From NCBI RefSeq assembly GCF_022259695.1, contig NZ_CP092099.1, positions 1,658,471 to 1,722,470 of the forward strand: a stretch of 64,000 bases of DNA. The letters are read 5' to 3'. Every line of letters begins with the position of its first letter. Positions within the stretch are counted from its first letter, which is position 1. The DNA is from Flaviramulus sp. BrNp1-15 (GTDB lineage Bacteria > Bacteroidota > Bacteroidia > Flavobacteriales > Flavobacteriaceae). The notes under the pieces are model-generated. The model was not told where the DNA came from and made no database searches. It saw only the letters and a list, made by a program, of their open reading frames with translations. The position numbers were made by a program, and so were the translations under genes. Shown here in pieces: positions 44,219 through 53,751 of the stretch.

Positions 44219-44668
44219 ATGGAAGAAAAATCAGCATTTGATAGTTTTGAACTAGAAGTTAATGAAGAGATAAAAGGTTTTTTAAAAGAAACGTCTTCAT
44301 GGACTTATTTTTTATCAATAATTGGATTTATAGGACTAGGTTTTATGGTTTTAGGAGGCGTAGTTATGAGTTTTGCTGGTAACTTTAATAAATTCCCTGG
44401 AGACATAGCTTATGGAGTAGGTTATTCAGTAGGAGTGGGGCTAGCTTATGTGTTTTTTGCTTTAATTTATTTTTTCCCAATTTTATACTTGTTTAAATTT
44501 TCAAAAAACATAAAAAAGGCTTTAAGTTTAAATAATAATGACAATTTAAAAATGGCTTTTTCAAGTTTAAAATCTCATTACAAGTACATGGGTATTTTTG
44601 TTATTGTTATAATAAGTTTATATATATTAATAATTATAGGAGCTTTAGCAGGAGCTTCATTTTTATAA
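44219..44668 (+). CDS. DUF5362 family membrane protein
   Basis: The 149-residue protein has an acidic N-terminus (MEEKSAFDSFELEVNEEIKG). Three transmembrane segments follow (about 28-50, 70-93 and 125-148), with YLFKFSKNIKKAL between the second and third. The family is Bacteroidota-typical with unknown role. It follows rocD by 32 bp and ends just before a strong terminator, so it could be on the rocD transcript. Confidence 0.75.
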   Translation: MEEKSAFDSFELEVNEEIKGFLKETSSWTYFLSIIGFIGLGFMVLGGVVMSFAGNFNKFPGDIAYGVGYSVGVGLAYVFFALIYFFPILYLFKFSKNIKKALSLNNNDNLKMAFSSLKSHYKYMGIFVIVIISLYILIIIGALAGASFL

Positions 44669-44693
44669 ATTAAAAGGATTTGAAATAAAAAAA

Positions 44694-44717
44694 GCGACCA
44701 CTTTGGTCGCTTTTTTT
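44694..44717. terminator. Bidirectional terminator between convergent DUF5362 and CCC-motif genes
   Basis: GCGACCA (44694-44700) pairs with TGGTCGC (44704-44710) around a 3-base loop, with A residues before and T residues after, so it works in both directions. Confidence 0.88.
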
Positions 44718-44736
44718 ATGCAGTGTAATTTATTTT

Positions 44737-45066
44737 TTATTGACTTTGTTGCCATTGCTCCATCATTTCTTGAGATTGTCTCATAAGTTCATCCCATCCT
44801 ACAGTGTAAATTCTGTAAATGCTCATAACAAAATACAAAAGGTTTATTATTAGTATAACCAAAGCAACAATTTTTGCTGTATCCATGGCTTTAATGCTAG
44901 CAGGTTCAAAATTTTCTGGGTTTAGTTTAGCTTCTTTTAATTTACTTGTTGCTATAAAAAAGGCAATACCAGCAAGAATAAATCCTAAACCGGCAAAACA
45001 GCAACACAATAGACCTAAAATAGCTAAAACGTAGACAATAGTTGGGTTGAGTTTTTGTTGTTCCAT
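44737..45066 (-). CDS. CCC-motif membrane protein
   Basis: The 109-residue protein begins MEQQKLNPTIVYVLAIL and contains CCC followed by FAGLGFILAGIAFF in the first of two transmembrane regions. A second helix is at about 65-88. The C-terminus is hydrophilic and glutamine-rich. The family is small, Bacteroidota-typical and of unknown function. It is 9 bp downstream of the DUF2752 gene. Confidence 0.75.
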   Translation of the reverse strand: MEQQKLNPTIVYVLAILGLLCCCFAGLGFILAGIAFFIATSKLKEAKLNPENFEPASIKAMDTAKIVALVILIINLLYFVMSIYRIYTVGWDELMRQSQEMMEQWQQSQ

Positions 45067-45075
45067 GTGTTATTT

Positions 45076-45351
45076 TTAAATGGTTAGTTTTATAATATAG
45101 CTTATTACAATTGTAATTACTGTAAGAATTGCAAGTGCGCTAATTACTATATTAGAATTTTTAAATTTAAAGAAAATATTTATGGCAATAGCTAAAAAAA
45201 GTGCAATTAAGCTATAAATAGCAGGATACATATGAAAAGCTGCAATAAATTCACCTTGAAAAATTAAGGATAGAGCACGTTGCATACCACAACCCATACA
45301 CTCAAAACCAAGTAGTTTTTTATTTAAACAAGGTATCATGTATTCTTCCAT
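45076..45351 (-). CDS. DUF2752 family membrane protein
   Basis: The 91-residue protein begins MEEYMIPCLNKKLLG. It contains FECMGCGMQRALSLIFQGEF, the CxxCGxxRA signature of DUF2752, and then two transmembrane helices. The cysteines may bind metal or form a disulfide; the role is unknown. It forms a two-gene unit with the CCC-motif protein. Confidence 0.8.
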   Translation of the reverse strand: MEEYMIPCLNKKLLGFECMGCGMQRALSLIFQGEFIAAFHMYPAIYSLIALFLAIAINIFFKFKNSNIVISALAILTVITIVISYIIKLTI

Positions 45352-45419
45352 AAATTGAAAATAATAAAATATTAAATACTAAAATACTAAAAGCTAAAAA
45401 GAAGTAACTAAGTGAAGTT

Positions 45420-47297
45420 TTATTTTTTGTTGCTAACCACTATTTTTTTTGTAAAAACTTGATTTTCTGCTGTATCGATTTTTATAATATACACACCATC
45501 GCTAAGTGATTTTGTAGAGTAAGTATATTCTTCTTTAAATGAATTTATAACATCAGTTATTACTTGTTTGCCCGTAACATCATAAAGGTTAAAGTTTTTG
45601 ATGTTTAAATTATTAGAATTTACAAGCTTTAATTGAGATATTTTGTTGTTTTGAAATACTTTAAAATCAATGATTTCCTTAGTCTCCTTATTTAAACTAT
45701 TTTTCGCAAAAGTAATTTCAAATCTATTGTTATGAATACCTTCATTTAAAATGACTTTAAGAGTACCGTTTTTAATATCTGTGTATGTGTTGGTTTCATT
45801 ATCAAAAACATAAACATTAACCTCATTTGGTATGTTATTCAATTTGTGAATTTTAACACTGAATAAAGTATTGTTGTTGGAAGCTTCAAACCCTAAAGGT
45901 AATCTGGTAGTTTCATCATACTTAATAGATTTGATAACCAATTCTTTGTCTTCAGAAATTAGATACGCATCAGAACCTAATTCATTTATATTTTTACCGT
46001 CGTAAAATTTATTATATGTGTTATTATCTGGAGTACTTTCTCTAAATGCTATAACATTTTCTTTATAAAAGGTATTATTTATATGTGTGTGAAGTCTAAT
46101 TTCCGGAATAATGGTAGGGTTTTCAAAAATAGTTTTGTAGTCTACACCATTATGAGACATAACCACAATTTCTTCTTCGGTATTATTTGTTTTAGACTTA
46201 CTATTCTTTGAAAAAATCGAACCGTTACCTGCTGGATTAGAATCTTCTGGTAAATATAATCGCATGGAGTTATCAAAAGTAACATTTCCGCCAGCTCCAA
46301 CACTTTGCACTACAAAACCTTGACCAACAGCAGCATAACGTCTGGAGTTATTAGTGCTAAAATCTGTAGTATTTCCTGTGGTGTTACCACTTGGGCTACC
46401 ATCGCTATTATAAGCTTCAAATGGTGCAATGGTGTAAGTTCCATTATCTGCTAAATTGCCTAACGCACCAGGTGTATAAACACCATAACCACCTTCATAG
46501 TCAGCTAAATTATGTGAACTTTTTATTTTCTGTTCCCAAAAAAATATTTCACCACTTATATTTGTTTGATTAGTTGCAGAATTTACAAAAAACAGTTTTA
46601 AATCTAAAGTGGAAGGGTATGGGTTTCCTGTTAAGGTTTCAGCTGTATTAGGTGTTCCAGAGCTTGGTTGATCATCTACACCATCAAAAGTACAACTAAC
46701 CGTTATAGTACCATTATTTGGTCTGCCTCTAAAATCTAAAACATTATTTGCATTTGGGCTTCCTTTTAAAGTAAAACCATATCCTGTGCCAACAGCACCA
46801 GTATCAAAAATTTGATTCCAACTATAATATCCTTCGCCATTTATAAAGGTGTACATCCAGTAATTAGAAAGTGCTGTAGCAGTTCCGTTATATCCAGTAA
46901 TAAATGTGTATGCGCTAGAATTTACATTAGTTAAGTCTAATTCATCTGCTGGATCGTGAATATTGGTACCATCAAAGTCTACATTAGCTTGTGTGGTGCC
47001 ATCAACACTAACACCTACAGGTGAGCTCCAATAATTATACTCATAAATTCCTGTGGTTTGATTTTGATATATTGAAAACTCGCCAGCATCAGAGTTTTTT
47101 GTGTCAGTATTTTGAATAAGTTGTGCATCGCCTCTAAAATATAGATTAGATGTTGGTGTTTCAAGCCTTATATCATCATTTACAAATACAACTACGTCTC
47201 TAGCATATAAATAACTATTGTTATCTACATATAAATCTTGACTGAAAATAAAATTTACAGTTAATAATAGAAGTAAAAAAGTAGGTCTATTGGGCAT
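45420..47297 (-). CDS. Large secreted protein with T9SS type A sorting domain
   Basis: The 625-residue protein has a signal peptide (MPNRPTFLLLLLTVNFIFS). A long body of asparagine-, threonine- and glycine-rich beta strands follows (YNYWSSPVGVSVDG, LTGNPYPSTLDL). It ends with a sorting tail from about residue 545 (FKVFQNNKISQLKLV, FNLYDVTGKQVI, ending KKIVVSNKK). It is exported through T9SS and probably surface attached. The body resembles the outer-surface proteins of flavobacterial gliding or adhesion sets, but no enzymatic motif is visible. Confidence 0.78.
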   Translation of the reverse strand: MPNRPTFLLLLLTVNFIFSQDLYVDNNSYLYARDVVVFVNDDIRLETPTSNLYFRGDAQLIQNTDTKNSDAGEFSIYQNQTTGIYEYNYWSSPVGVSVDGTTQANVDFDGTNIHDPADELDLTNVNSSAYTFITGYNGTATALSNYWMYTFINGEGYYSWNQIFDTGAVGTGYGFTLKGSPNANNVLDFRGRPNNGTITVSCTFDGVDDQPSSGTPNTAETLTGNPYPSTLDLKLFFVNSATNQTNISGEIFFWEQKIKSSHNLADYEGGYGVYTPGALGNLADNGTYTIAPFEAYNSDGSPSGNTTGNTTDFSTNNSRRYAAVGQGFVVQSVGAGGNVTFDNSMRLYLPEDSNPAGNGSIFSKNSKSKTNNTEEEIVVMSHNGVDYKTIFENPTIIPEIRLHTHINNTFYKENVIAFRESTPDNNTYNKFYDGKNINELGSDAYLISEDKELVIKSIKYDETTRLPLGFEASNNNTLFSVKIHKLNNIPNEVNVYVFDNETNTYTDIKNGTLKVILNEGIHNNRFEITFAKNSLNKETKEIIDFKVFQNNKISQLKLVNSNNLNIKNFNLYDVTGKQVITDVINSFKEEYTYSTKSLSDGVYIIKIDTAENQVFTKKIVVSNKK

Positions 47298-47440
47298 TGT
47301 AAATAATTACATAATATGACATACAAATATATGATTTTTTAGCAGATAAGCCTTATAAAGTTAATTATGCCTGCTTTTAATTACATTATAACGATAAAAT
47401 TAATTGATGCTAATTATAAAAAATTTAATTGTTTTTGGTG

Positions 47441-47448
47441 TAATTTTG
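47441..47448 (+). promoter_or_regulatory. -7 box TAATTTTG upstream of the small membrane protein/Smr pair
   Basis: A full TAnnTTTG match 17 bp before the ATG at 47466. A TTG at 47429-47431 is too close to be the -33 element, so only the -7 box is called. Confidence 0.4.
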
Positions 47449-47465
47449 TGTTTTAATTAGGCGTA

Positions 47466-47654
47466 ATGAAATATTTAAATTATATATTAATAATTATAGG
47501 AGCTATAGTAGCTATGTATGCTAAAACAGGTACAGAACAAAACCAATATGTATTAATTGGAGGTATTGTTTTACTTATGATTGGTGTTTACAGGCTTTCA
47601 AGAACAATACCAAGTAAAAAAAATCAAGAAGATTTAGATAATTCCGAAAAATGA
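47466..47654 (+). CDS. Small membrane protein of unknown function
   Basis: The 62-residue protein has two transmembrane helices (about 4-18 and 27-43) with KTGTEQNQ between and a basic tail RTIPSKKNQEDLDNSE. Its stop is 6 bp before the Smr gene start, so the two are co-transcribed. No family is recognised. Confidence 0.65.
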   Translation: MKYLNYILIIIGAIVAMYAKTGTEQNQYVLIGGIVLLMIGVYRLSRTIPSKKNQEDLDNSEK

Positions 47655-47660
47655 TTAATT

Positions 47661-48215
47661 ATGGCTCTTAAGGTTGGAGACTACGTTTTAGTTTTAGATG
47701 AAGATTTGTCTGGTGTTGTTAAGAGTATAAACGGAAATATAATTTCTATTGAAACAGAAGATGGCTTTCTTTTAGAATTTAGAAGTGATGAATTAGTGAA
47801 AAACGATAAGAAGCAATCATTATCATCTGAAATTTTTTCTAACTCAAGTCTAGCTGATGTAGTTTCTGAAAAAGAATTACCAAAACGTAGAAAACAAATT
47901 AAAAAACGTGCTAAAGATAAATATGAACCTACTTTAGAGGTAGACTTACATATTAATCAATTAATTAAATCATCTAAAGGGATGACTAATCATGATATGT
48001 TAACCCTACAATTAGAAACAGCACGTAGGCAACTAGATTTTGCTATAAAAAAGCGTATTCAAAAAGTGGTTTTTATACATGGAGTAGGCGAAGGCGTACT
48101 TAAACTAGAATTAGAATATTTATTTGGCAGATATAATAATGTGAAATTTTACGATGCGAATTACCAAAAATATGGTTTAGGAGCAACTGAGGTTTACATT
48201 TTTCAGAATGTTTAA
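47661..48215 (+). CDS. DUF2027-Smr domain protein (MutS2-like Smr nuclease domain)
   Basis: The 184-residue protein has an SH3-like DUF2027 module at about 1-50 (VGDYVLVLDEDLSGVVK). A basic linker (PKRRKQIKKRAK) precedes an Smr domain at about 92-184 (EVDLHINQL, then VVFIHGVGEGVLK). The DLHxxQ and HGxG motifs are those of Smr endonucleases and ribosome-collision nucleases. The substrate is DNA or mRNA by homology; no catalytic proof. Confidence 0.85.
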   Translation: MALKVGDYVLVLDEDLSGVVKSINGNIISIETEDGFLLEFRSDELVKNDKKQSLSSEIFSNSSLADVVSEKELPKRRKQIKKRAKDKYEPTLEVDLHINQLIKSSKGMTNHDMLTLQLETARRQLDFAIKKRIQKVVFIHGVGEGVLKLELEYLFGRYNNVKFYDANYQKYGLGATEVYIFQNV

Positions 48216-48220
48216 GCTAA

Positions 48221-49132
48221 TTAGTTAAAATCAGGTGTTATTTTTCTGCTTTTATAAGTGCTAGGTATTTCACTATCTTTTAAAATCCCAAAATCATATT
48301 CATCATATGATATTGAACCTAAATCATCAATATTAAATAATGTTATTGTAACTACATAACTTCTAATTATAGTGTGCTCTCTATAAGCTGTTGCAGGAAC
48401 AGTAGTATTTACTTCAGGGTTTAAATAATCGGCACCAACATCACTATCAGTTATATCATTTCCTGGATTATTGTTTTGCGAGTCGTTTTCTTCATCGCGA
48501 GTTAAAACGCCATCGCCATCGTCATCGTTATCAAGATAATCAGGTATATTGTCACCGTCAGTATCTTGTGCATCACTTAAATCACCATCTCCATTTGGGT
48601 CTGGGTTTTCACTTGCAGTTAAAATATTATCTCCATCGTCATCAGCATCAATGTAATTTGGTAAACCATCACCATCAGTGTCATCATCTTCTAAATCACC
48701 ATTACCATTGATGTCTTCTAACTGTGCTAAAATCCCATCATTATCATCTTCTACTAATATTGTGTTTATTTCTGCGGTACATGCACTATTGTCATCTGAA
48801 ACTATATTAACATTTGGTGGAATTTCACTGCAAAATAAATCATTTGGCAAGCTAGCATCGTTATAAGTTCTGTAGTAAAATGTAGCAGATTTTTCTTCAT
48901 TAAAAGTATTGTCAGCACCCACTTCTAATATATCCTCTAAAGAATAATTTGTTATTAGTACTGATAATGATTCCGAAGGGTCTTCTTTAGTTTTGTATAG
49001 TACTAAATCCGATTCGCCACAAGCTTCAAAAGTGTCTTCAAATTCTAATTCTACAGTAATGATATCACCATCATCACATGAGTAGTTACTTAATAAACTT
49101 AAAGATAATAAGATAAAAAATAGCTTGCGCAT
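48221..49132 (-). CDS. Exported aspartate-rich (thrombospondin type 3-like) calcium-binding protein
   Basis: The 303-residue protein has a signal or lipoprotein leader (LLSLSLLSNYSCDD). A central acidic repeat region at about 125-215 carries D-x-D-x-D-G units (DTDGDGLPNYIDADDDGD and DTDGDNIPDYLDNDDDGD), the calcium loops of type 3 repeats. The C-terminal part is beta-rich with no T9SS tail seen. It is probably surface located and calcium stabilised. It is convergent with the Smr gene, with only 5 bp between stops. Confidence 0.8.
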   Translation of the reverse strand: MRKLFFILLSLSLLSNYSCDDGDIITVELEFEDTFEACGESDLVLYKTKEDPSESLSVLITNYSLEDILEVGADNTFNEEKSATFYYRTYNDASLPNDLFCSEIPPNVNIVSDDNSACTAEINTILVEDDNDGILAQLEDINGNGDLEDDDTDGDGLPNYIDADDDGDNILTASENPDPNGDGDLSDAQDTDGDNIPDYLDNDDDGDGVLTRDEENDSQNNNPGNDITDSDVGADYLNPEVNTTVPATAYREHTIIRSYVVTITLFNIDDLGSISYDEYDFGILKDSEIPSTYKSRKITPDFN

Positions 49133-49274
49133 TGTATTTGGGTTTTAAGCAAAAATAATAGAATTGTTATTTATAACGTAGCTTATTGATAATAATTTTA
49201 TTTCAAGTATTTTTGGGCTTTAAAAAGTATGTTAGTTTTAAATTATCGTCTTTTAAAAAATTAAATATAATTAG

Positions 49275-50423
49275 ATGAAGCACGTGTATTTTGATAATGC
49301 AGCTACAACGCCAATGCGCGATGAAGTTATAAATTCTATAGCCGAAGTTATGAAAACTAATTTTGGTAACCCTTCATCATCGCATAGTTTTGGTCGTGCA
49401 TCAAAATCGTTAATAGAACAATCCAGAAAAGCAATTGCTAATCATTTAAATGTTTCTGCTGGTGAAATTATATTTACATCTGGCGGTACAGAAGCTGATA
49501 ATTTGGTGTTAATTAGTACTGTAAAAGATTTAAATGTAAAACATATTATTACTTCTAAAATTGAACATCATGCTGTTTTACATACTGTTGAAAAACTTCA
49601 AAAGCAGTTTGAATTACAAGTGAGTTACGTGAAATTGAATGCAGATGGCACTATTGATTTTTCACATTTAGAAATGCTTTTACAAAACGAAGTTAAAACA
49701 CTAGTTAGCTTAATGCATATTAATAATGAAATAGGAGGTATTTTAGATTTAAAGCGCGTTGCTAGTTTATGTAAAGCCAATAATGCTCTATTTCATAGTG
49801 ATGCTGTACAATCTGTTGGGCATTATAAATTAGATTTACAAGATGTTCCAATTGATTTTTTAGCAGCATCTGCTCACAAATTTCATGGGCCTAAAGGTGT
49901 TGGTTTCGCTTTTATAAGGAAAAACTCTGCATTACAACCGTTAATTATTGGAGGCGAGCAAGAAAGAGGTCTTAGAGCGGGTACCGAAAGTGTACACAAC
50001 ATAGTTGGTTTAGAAAGTGCACTAACATTAGCTTATCAAAATTTAGAAAAGGAAACCCTTTATGTAACTGAATTAAAGGAATATTTTATAGATAAAATTA
50101 AAAAAGAAATCTCCGGTGTAAAATTTAATGGTTTATCTGATAATTTAGATAAAAGTACTTACACATTAGTTAATGTATGCTTACCAATTACTCCAGAAAA
50201 AGCAGCAATGTTATTGTTTCAGTTAGATTTAAAAGGTATTGCTTGCTCCAAAGGAAGTGCCTGCCAAAGTGGTAGCTCACAAAAATCTCATGTCTTAACA
50301 GAAATTCTATCCAATGAAGATTTAGAAAAGCCATCAATTCGTTTTTCTTTTAGCATTTTTAATACTAAAGAAGAGATTGACTATGTTGTTGGTATTTTAA
50401 AAGAGTTTTCGGAAGGTATATAA
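49275..50423 (+). CDS. Cysteine desulfurase (NifS/IscS-like)
   Basis: The 382-residue protein has the PLP-binding HSDAVQSVGHYKLDL segment, the PLP lysine in ASAHKFHGPKG, and a catalytic-cysteine region GIACSKGSACQSGS with a serine-rich loop. It starts MKHVYFDNAATTPMRDEV, typical of the family. It makes persulfide sulfur from cysteine for Fe-S cluster or tRNA thiolation pathways. It is not adjacent to iscU or sufE here. Confidence 0.9.
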   Translation: MKHVYFDNAATTPMRDEVINSIAEVMKTNFGNPSSSHSFGRASKSLIEQSRKAIANHLNVSAGEIIFTSGGTEADNLVLISTVKDLNVKHIITSKIEHHAVLHTVEKLQKQFELQVSYVKLNADGTIDFSHLEMLLQNEVKTLVSLMHINNEIGGILDLKRVASLCKANNALFHSDAVQSVGHYKLDLQDVPIDFLAASAHKFHGPKGVGFAFIRKNSALQPLIIGGEQERGLRAGTESVHNIVGLESALTLAYQNLEKETLYVTELKEYFIDKIKKEISGVKFNGLSDNLDKSTYTLVNVCLPITPEKAAMLLFQLDLKGIACSKGSACQSGSSQKSHVLTEILSNEDLEKPSIRFSFSIFNTKEEIDYVVGILKEFSEGI

Positions 50424-50506
50424 TTCTTTTATAATTCATAATCAAATTGTTAGACAGGTTTAAAAGTTTTTTAAGTTTGAGAGTGTTTTTCTTGTAGTAT
50501 TTTTTG

Positions 50507-50514
50507 TACCTTTG
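50507..50514 (+). promoter_or_regulatory. -7 box TACCTTTG upstream of the surface protein gene
   Basis: Exact TAnnTTTG match, 29 bp before the ATG at 50544. Confidence 0.5.
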
Positions 50515-50543
50515 TAAAAGTCCCAAAACTAATTAAACTACTT

Positions 50544-51980
50544 ATGAGCAATAAATTCCCTTATCTTTTTACGTCATTATTTTTTCTTTTTTTTATTAAT
50601 TCTTTTTCACAAGTTGGTATTGGAACAACAACACCAAATGCTTCTTCAATTTTAGATATAGAATCAACAACACAAGGTATTTTAGCACCCAGAATGACCA
50701 CAGCACAAAGAATAGCAATAGCTTCTCCAGCAGAAGGGTTATTGGTATTTGATATAAATGAATCCGTTTTTTATTTCTATGATGGCGGTAGTTGGTTACC
50801 TTTAGAAGGCACAGCAAGTAGAGATAATTACAAATTAATAAAGTCTGATGCAGACTTAGCTACGGAATTAGCTAATGGAAGTGGAACAGAATATTTGTTA
50901 GATACAAATACTTTATACGAAATAAACGGAACCATTAATCTGGCAGTTCCTATTAATTTAAATAATGCTTATTTGTTTGGAGAGGACACTAACGAGGATA
51001 TTCTAGTTGGTGCTGGAACTATATTTTCTGGTACTTCTGGAGGATCAATTAGAGGAGTAACCTTGGTAGCACCTGTAGGTAACGTTTTTAATTTAATTGG
51101 AACAGGAGCAGAAAGACTAGTTTTTAGAGATAGTGTAGTTGCCAATTCAAGTTCAGTAGGTTCTATATCTGATTTTAACCTTGTTTTTGTTAGTATCGTT
51201 CAGTTTATAAATAATGCGAATGGTATCATTTATACAGATATTAATCAACTACTTTTAAATTCCATGGGTTGGGATAGTACAAATGGAGGAGTTTATGAAA
51301 CCTTTGTTGGAGATTTTGATGTAATAACAAAGCAAGGGGGCTTTTGCAACGTCACCACAGCTACAGCTGCTGTAGATGTTACTGGAGTTGGTACAATTAG
51401 TGGAGGAGCGGCAATGCGTATTGTTGATTTTTATGGAGGTGGTAATTATATAAATGGAAGCTCACCATATACCGGTTATAATTTCACTAATGACTGGGAT
51501 GTAGATTGCCCAGGAATTGAAGTGGAAACAGATGGGGTAGCTACTGGAGATATTAATTTAAATTACGCCATTGGTTTTGGAGCACTAACAACATTTTCAG
51601 GAACAGGTACTGGTAGTAGGATAAAGCTTAATGGAGATACAGCATCGAATAATTTATTTAGATTTACCGTACCAGGAGCTCCTACCTATAATAGATTAGT
51701 TTATGATGGAAAAAAAACACGCTACTTCAATATCAGTACCAGTTTATCCTTCCGAGGAAGTAGTAATAATAATATTTTTGTTTTTTATTTAGCCAAAAAT
51801 GGGGTTGTTATTGATCAAACTCGAGTATATAGAGAAATAGGAGGTAACAACGATATTGGAGCAGTACCTATTGTAGCTTCATTATTAATGGCACCAGGTG
51901 ATTACATTGAAGTTTGGGCAGAACGTTATAGTGGTGGTGGAAATCTACTTACAATATCATTAAACTTAACTGCTCAATAA
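50544..51980 (+). CDS. Secreted surface protein with phage-tail-like N-terminal module
   Basis: The 478-residue protein has a signal peptide (LFTSLFFLFFINSFSQ). VGIGTTTPNASSILDI and GILAPRMTTAQR follow, the N-terminal module common in flavobacterial surface and tail-fibre-like proteins, then FYFYDGGSWLPLEG. The rest (about 95-478) is a glycine/threonine-rich beta-helix or jelly-roll-like region. No T9SS tail is visible. It stands alone, convergent with the DUF1080 gene. Confidence 0.7.
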   Translation: MSNKFPYLFTSLFFLFFINSFSQVGIGTTTPNASSILDIESTTQGILAPRMTTAQRIAIASPAEGLLVFDINESVFYFYDGGSWLPLEGTASRDNYKLIKSDADLATELANGSGTEYLLDTNTLYEINGTINLAVPINLNNAYLFGEDTNEDILVGAGTIFSGTSGGSIRGVTLVAPVGNVFNLIGTGAERLVFRDSVVANSSSVGSISDFNLVFVSIVQFINNANGIIYTDINQLLLNSMGWDSTNGGVYETFVGDFDVITKQGGFCNVTTATAAVDVTGVGTISGGAAMRIVDFYGGGNYINGSSPYTGYNFTNDWDVDCPGIEVETDGVATGDINLNYAIGFGALTTFSGTGTGSRIKLNGDTASNNLFRFTVPGAPTYNRLVYDGKKTRYFNISTSLSFRGSSNNNIFVFYLAKNGVVIDQTRVYREIGGNNDIGAVPIVASLLMAPGDYIEVWAERYSGGGNLLTISLNLTAQ

Positions 51981-51983
51981 AGA

Positions 51984-52847
51984 TTAAAACTCTGGAAGTT
52001 TATCAATAAGCTTAATTTTAATATTTCTGTAATATACTTCGGCACCTTCAGTTTGTAATTGTATTTTACCTTTTGTGAGTGGTTTGGTAATACTATCAAT
52101 AGTTATTCTAGAGTTTTCTAAAATCATGGTTACTTTACCATTTACAACATGCGCGCTTTTTGTTTGGTAAGTATATAAATCTAACGTGTTCCATTCTCCT
52201 GTAGGTTTTTCGTTGTCTGGAAATTTTTTAACATTTCTACCTAATTCACTACCATCACCAAAATGTCGTAATTCGCCTTGTGGGTTGTATTGATATAAGG
52301 TATCTACGCGCATTTCGGTTCTAATATCTACTTGAGCACCAGCAATTCCCCAATAATCGCCTGTATCTCCTTCTTGTACTTGCATTTCTTGAGAACGCAA
52401 CCAAAAACCAGCTTCTGTACCTTGCTCATCTGTTCCATGATATAATAAACCACTATCTCTAACAGCATCTAATCGAGGGGCGAATTTTAAAGTTCCCCAT
52501 TTAAATTCTAGTTGTAAATGATAGTTCTCGTATTCTTTGGTAGTAGAAATTCCTCCATATACTTCACCAGATAATCGTAATGCAGGTTTTCCATCAACTT
52601 CAACCACAGAAAATACATTTAGTGGATCGTTATTTAAACCAAAAGGTTGATAGTCTGGTAATTTTTTTTGATTCCAAATATCCTGCCCTTCTTTATAAGG
52701 CATTCCAAGATAGGTGTCCCAACCGGTTAAATCTTCACCATTGAATAATGTTTCCCATTCGTTTACAGTTGCTTTTTCTACTTTTTTCGTGTCTTTACAG
52801 CTAACGAATAAGATTAAACTGAATATGATATAGATTGTATTTTTCAT
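51984..52847 (-). CDS. DUF1080 (3-keto-disaccharide hydrolase) lipoprotein, second copy
   Basis: The 287-residue protein has a lipoprotein signal (SLILFVSCKDTKK). The same motif order as at 27395 is present: WDTYLGMPYKEGQ, GEVYGGISTTKEYENYHLQL, SGLLYHGTDEQGTEAGFW, QEMQVQEGDTGDYWG, and C-terminal KGKIQLQTEGAEVYYRNIKI. It belongs to the 3-keto-glycoside hydrolase group. The nearest redox partners are the GMC and gluconate-dehydrogenase-subunit genes at 56.2-58.5 kb, separated by the immunity-like block. Confidence 0.85.
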   Translation of the reverse strand: MKNTIYIIFSLILFVSCKDTKKVEKATVNEWETLFNGEDLTGWDTYLGMPYKEGQDIWNQKKLPDYQPFGLNNDPLNVFSVVEVDGKPALRLSGEVYGGISTTKEYENYHLQLEFKWGTLKFAPRLDAVRDSGLLYHGTDEQGTEAGFWLRSQEMQVQEGDTGDYWGIAGAQVDIRTEMRVDTLYQYNPQGELRHFGDGSELGRNVKKFPDNEKPTGEWNTLDLYTYQTKSAHVVNGKVTMILENSRITIDSITKPLTKGKIQLQTEGAEVYYRNIKIKLIDKLPEF

Positions 52848-52890
52848 GGTATTATATTTTAATTATAGTTTGTTTTGTTTACATTTTTTA

Positions 52891-53176
52891 TTAATAATTT
52901 ATTGTCTTCCAAATTTCCACCATTTTTTGATTGTTTTTCTTTTGTTGTTTGATGATATCTGTATTTGAAAAAATAGCGTTTTTTAGTTCGATTAAATCGC
53001 TTGATTAAAAATGAGAATAACCGATACTAACAATATCTGATTCAATAGATTTAGTTTCATTTTCGAATCCTTAGTCCAAAAATTTGTAACTGAGTTTCAC
53101 TTTGCAAATTCCAACTTGTATCGTTTGTTACTATTTGTAATAACTCTTGTATTTTATTATCTAACAATTTTGTCAT
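52891..53176 (-). pseudogene. Decayed short gene following the immunity-like block
   Basis: From the ATG at 53176 a frame of 39 codons (MTKLLDNKIQELLQIV, ending FGLRIRK) stops at 53057. Removing one A in the run just before that stop continues the frame (NETKSIESDIVSIGYSHF) to an in-frame TAA. It then goes on with SSDLIELKNAIFSNTDII and ends KMVEIWKTINY at 52891. One frameshift and one nonsense mutation thus break a protein of about 95 residues. It is on the same strand and just 9 bp after the stop of the 186-residue gene. It occupies most of the 338-bp gap 52848-53185. Family unknown. Confidence 0.55.
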
Positions 53177-53185
53177 TTTATATGT

Positions 53186-53746
53186 TTATACAGCTGTTGC
53201 AGCTCTCTTATATGTAAAACCTATTAAATTAAGTTTTAAAATTTCATCAATAAAACTTTGTGTAAAGTAAGTGTCATAATAATTTTTTTGCGGTACTCTA
53301 AAAATAAAACCATTTTCAACTTTTGATTTATACATAACTGCCTTTGATAAATTTGGGGATTCATAATTAATATCCTCTTCAGGAAATCGTTGTTCAGATA
53401 ATTCAAAGTTTATAGCATCAATGATATTAGTTACATTAAAAATCCAGAAATCTTCACTATTGTGATAAAGAGGTAAAAACTCTCCATAATCTTTAACAAT
53501 TGGTAAAATAATTTTTTTAACATGGGTGTCTATAATAAGATGCGTTGAAGAAGTACCTAAAAAGTCAACACGTTTTAATTTTTTTCCTTTATCATCGTAT
53601 TCGTCTAATTCTACAGGTAATCTCTCCCAGTTTTCCAGGACGGGAAATTTATTCCATAAATAATGTTTAGGCTTTATTTTGTCTTTAACATGAATAAAAA
53701 CTATATCGACAATGTTGTCTGGAAGTGATAGTTTGTAAATATCCAT
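53186..53746 (-). CDS. Imm11/Imm43 (DUF1629)-like immunity-type protein
   Basis: The 186-residue protein has the overall plan of DUF1629-type immunity proteins: an N-terminal strand (MDIYKLSLPDNIVD), a central LIIDTHVKKIILPIV segment, a FRVPQKNYYDTYFTQSFIDE motif and the C-terminal LIGFTYKRA. Proteins with this plan neutralise toxins of polymorphic toxin systems. The match is by appearance only. No toxin gene is adjacent. It is 5 bp from the 165-residue gene upstream. Confidence 0.5.
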   Translation of the reverse strand: MDIYKLSLPDNIVDIVFIHVKDKIKPKHYLWNKFPVLENWERLPVELDEYDDKGKKLKRVDFLGTSSTHLIIDTHVKKIILPIVKDYGEFLPLYHNSEDFWIFNVTNIIDAINFELSEQRFPEEDINYESPNLSKAVMYKSKVENGFIFRVPQKNYYDTYFTQSFIDEILKLNLIGFTYKRAATAV

Positions 53747-53751
53747 TTAAC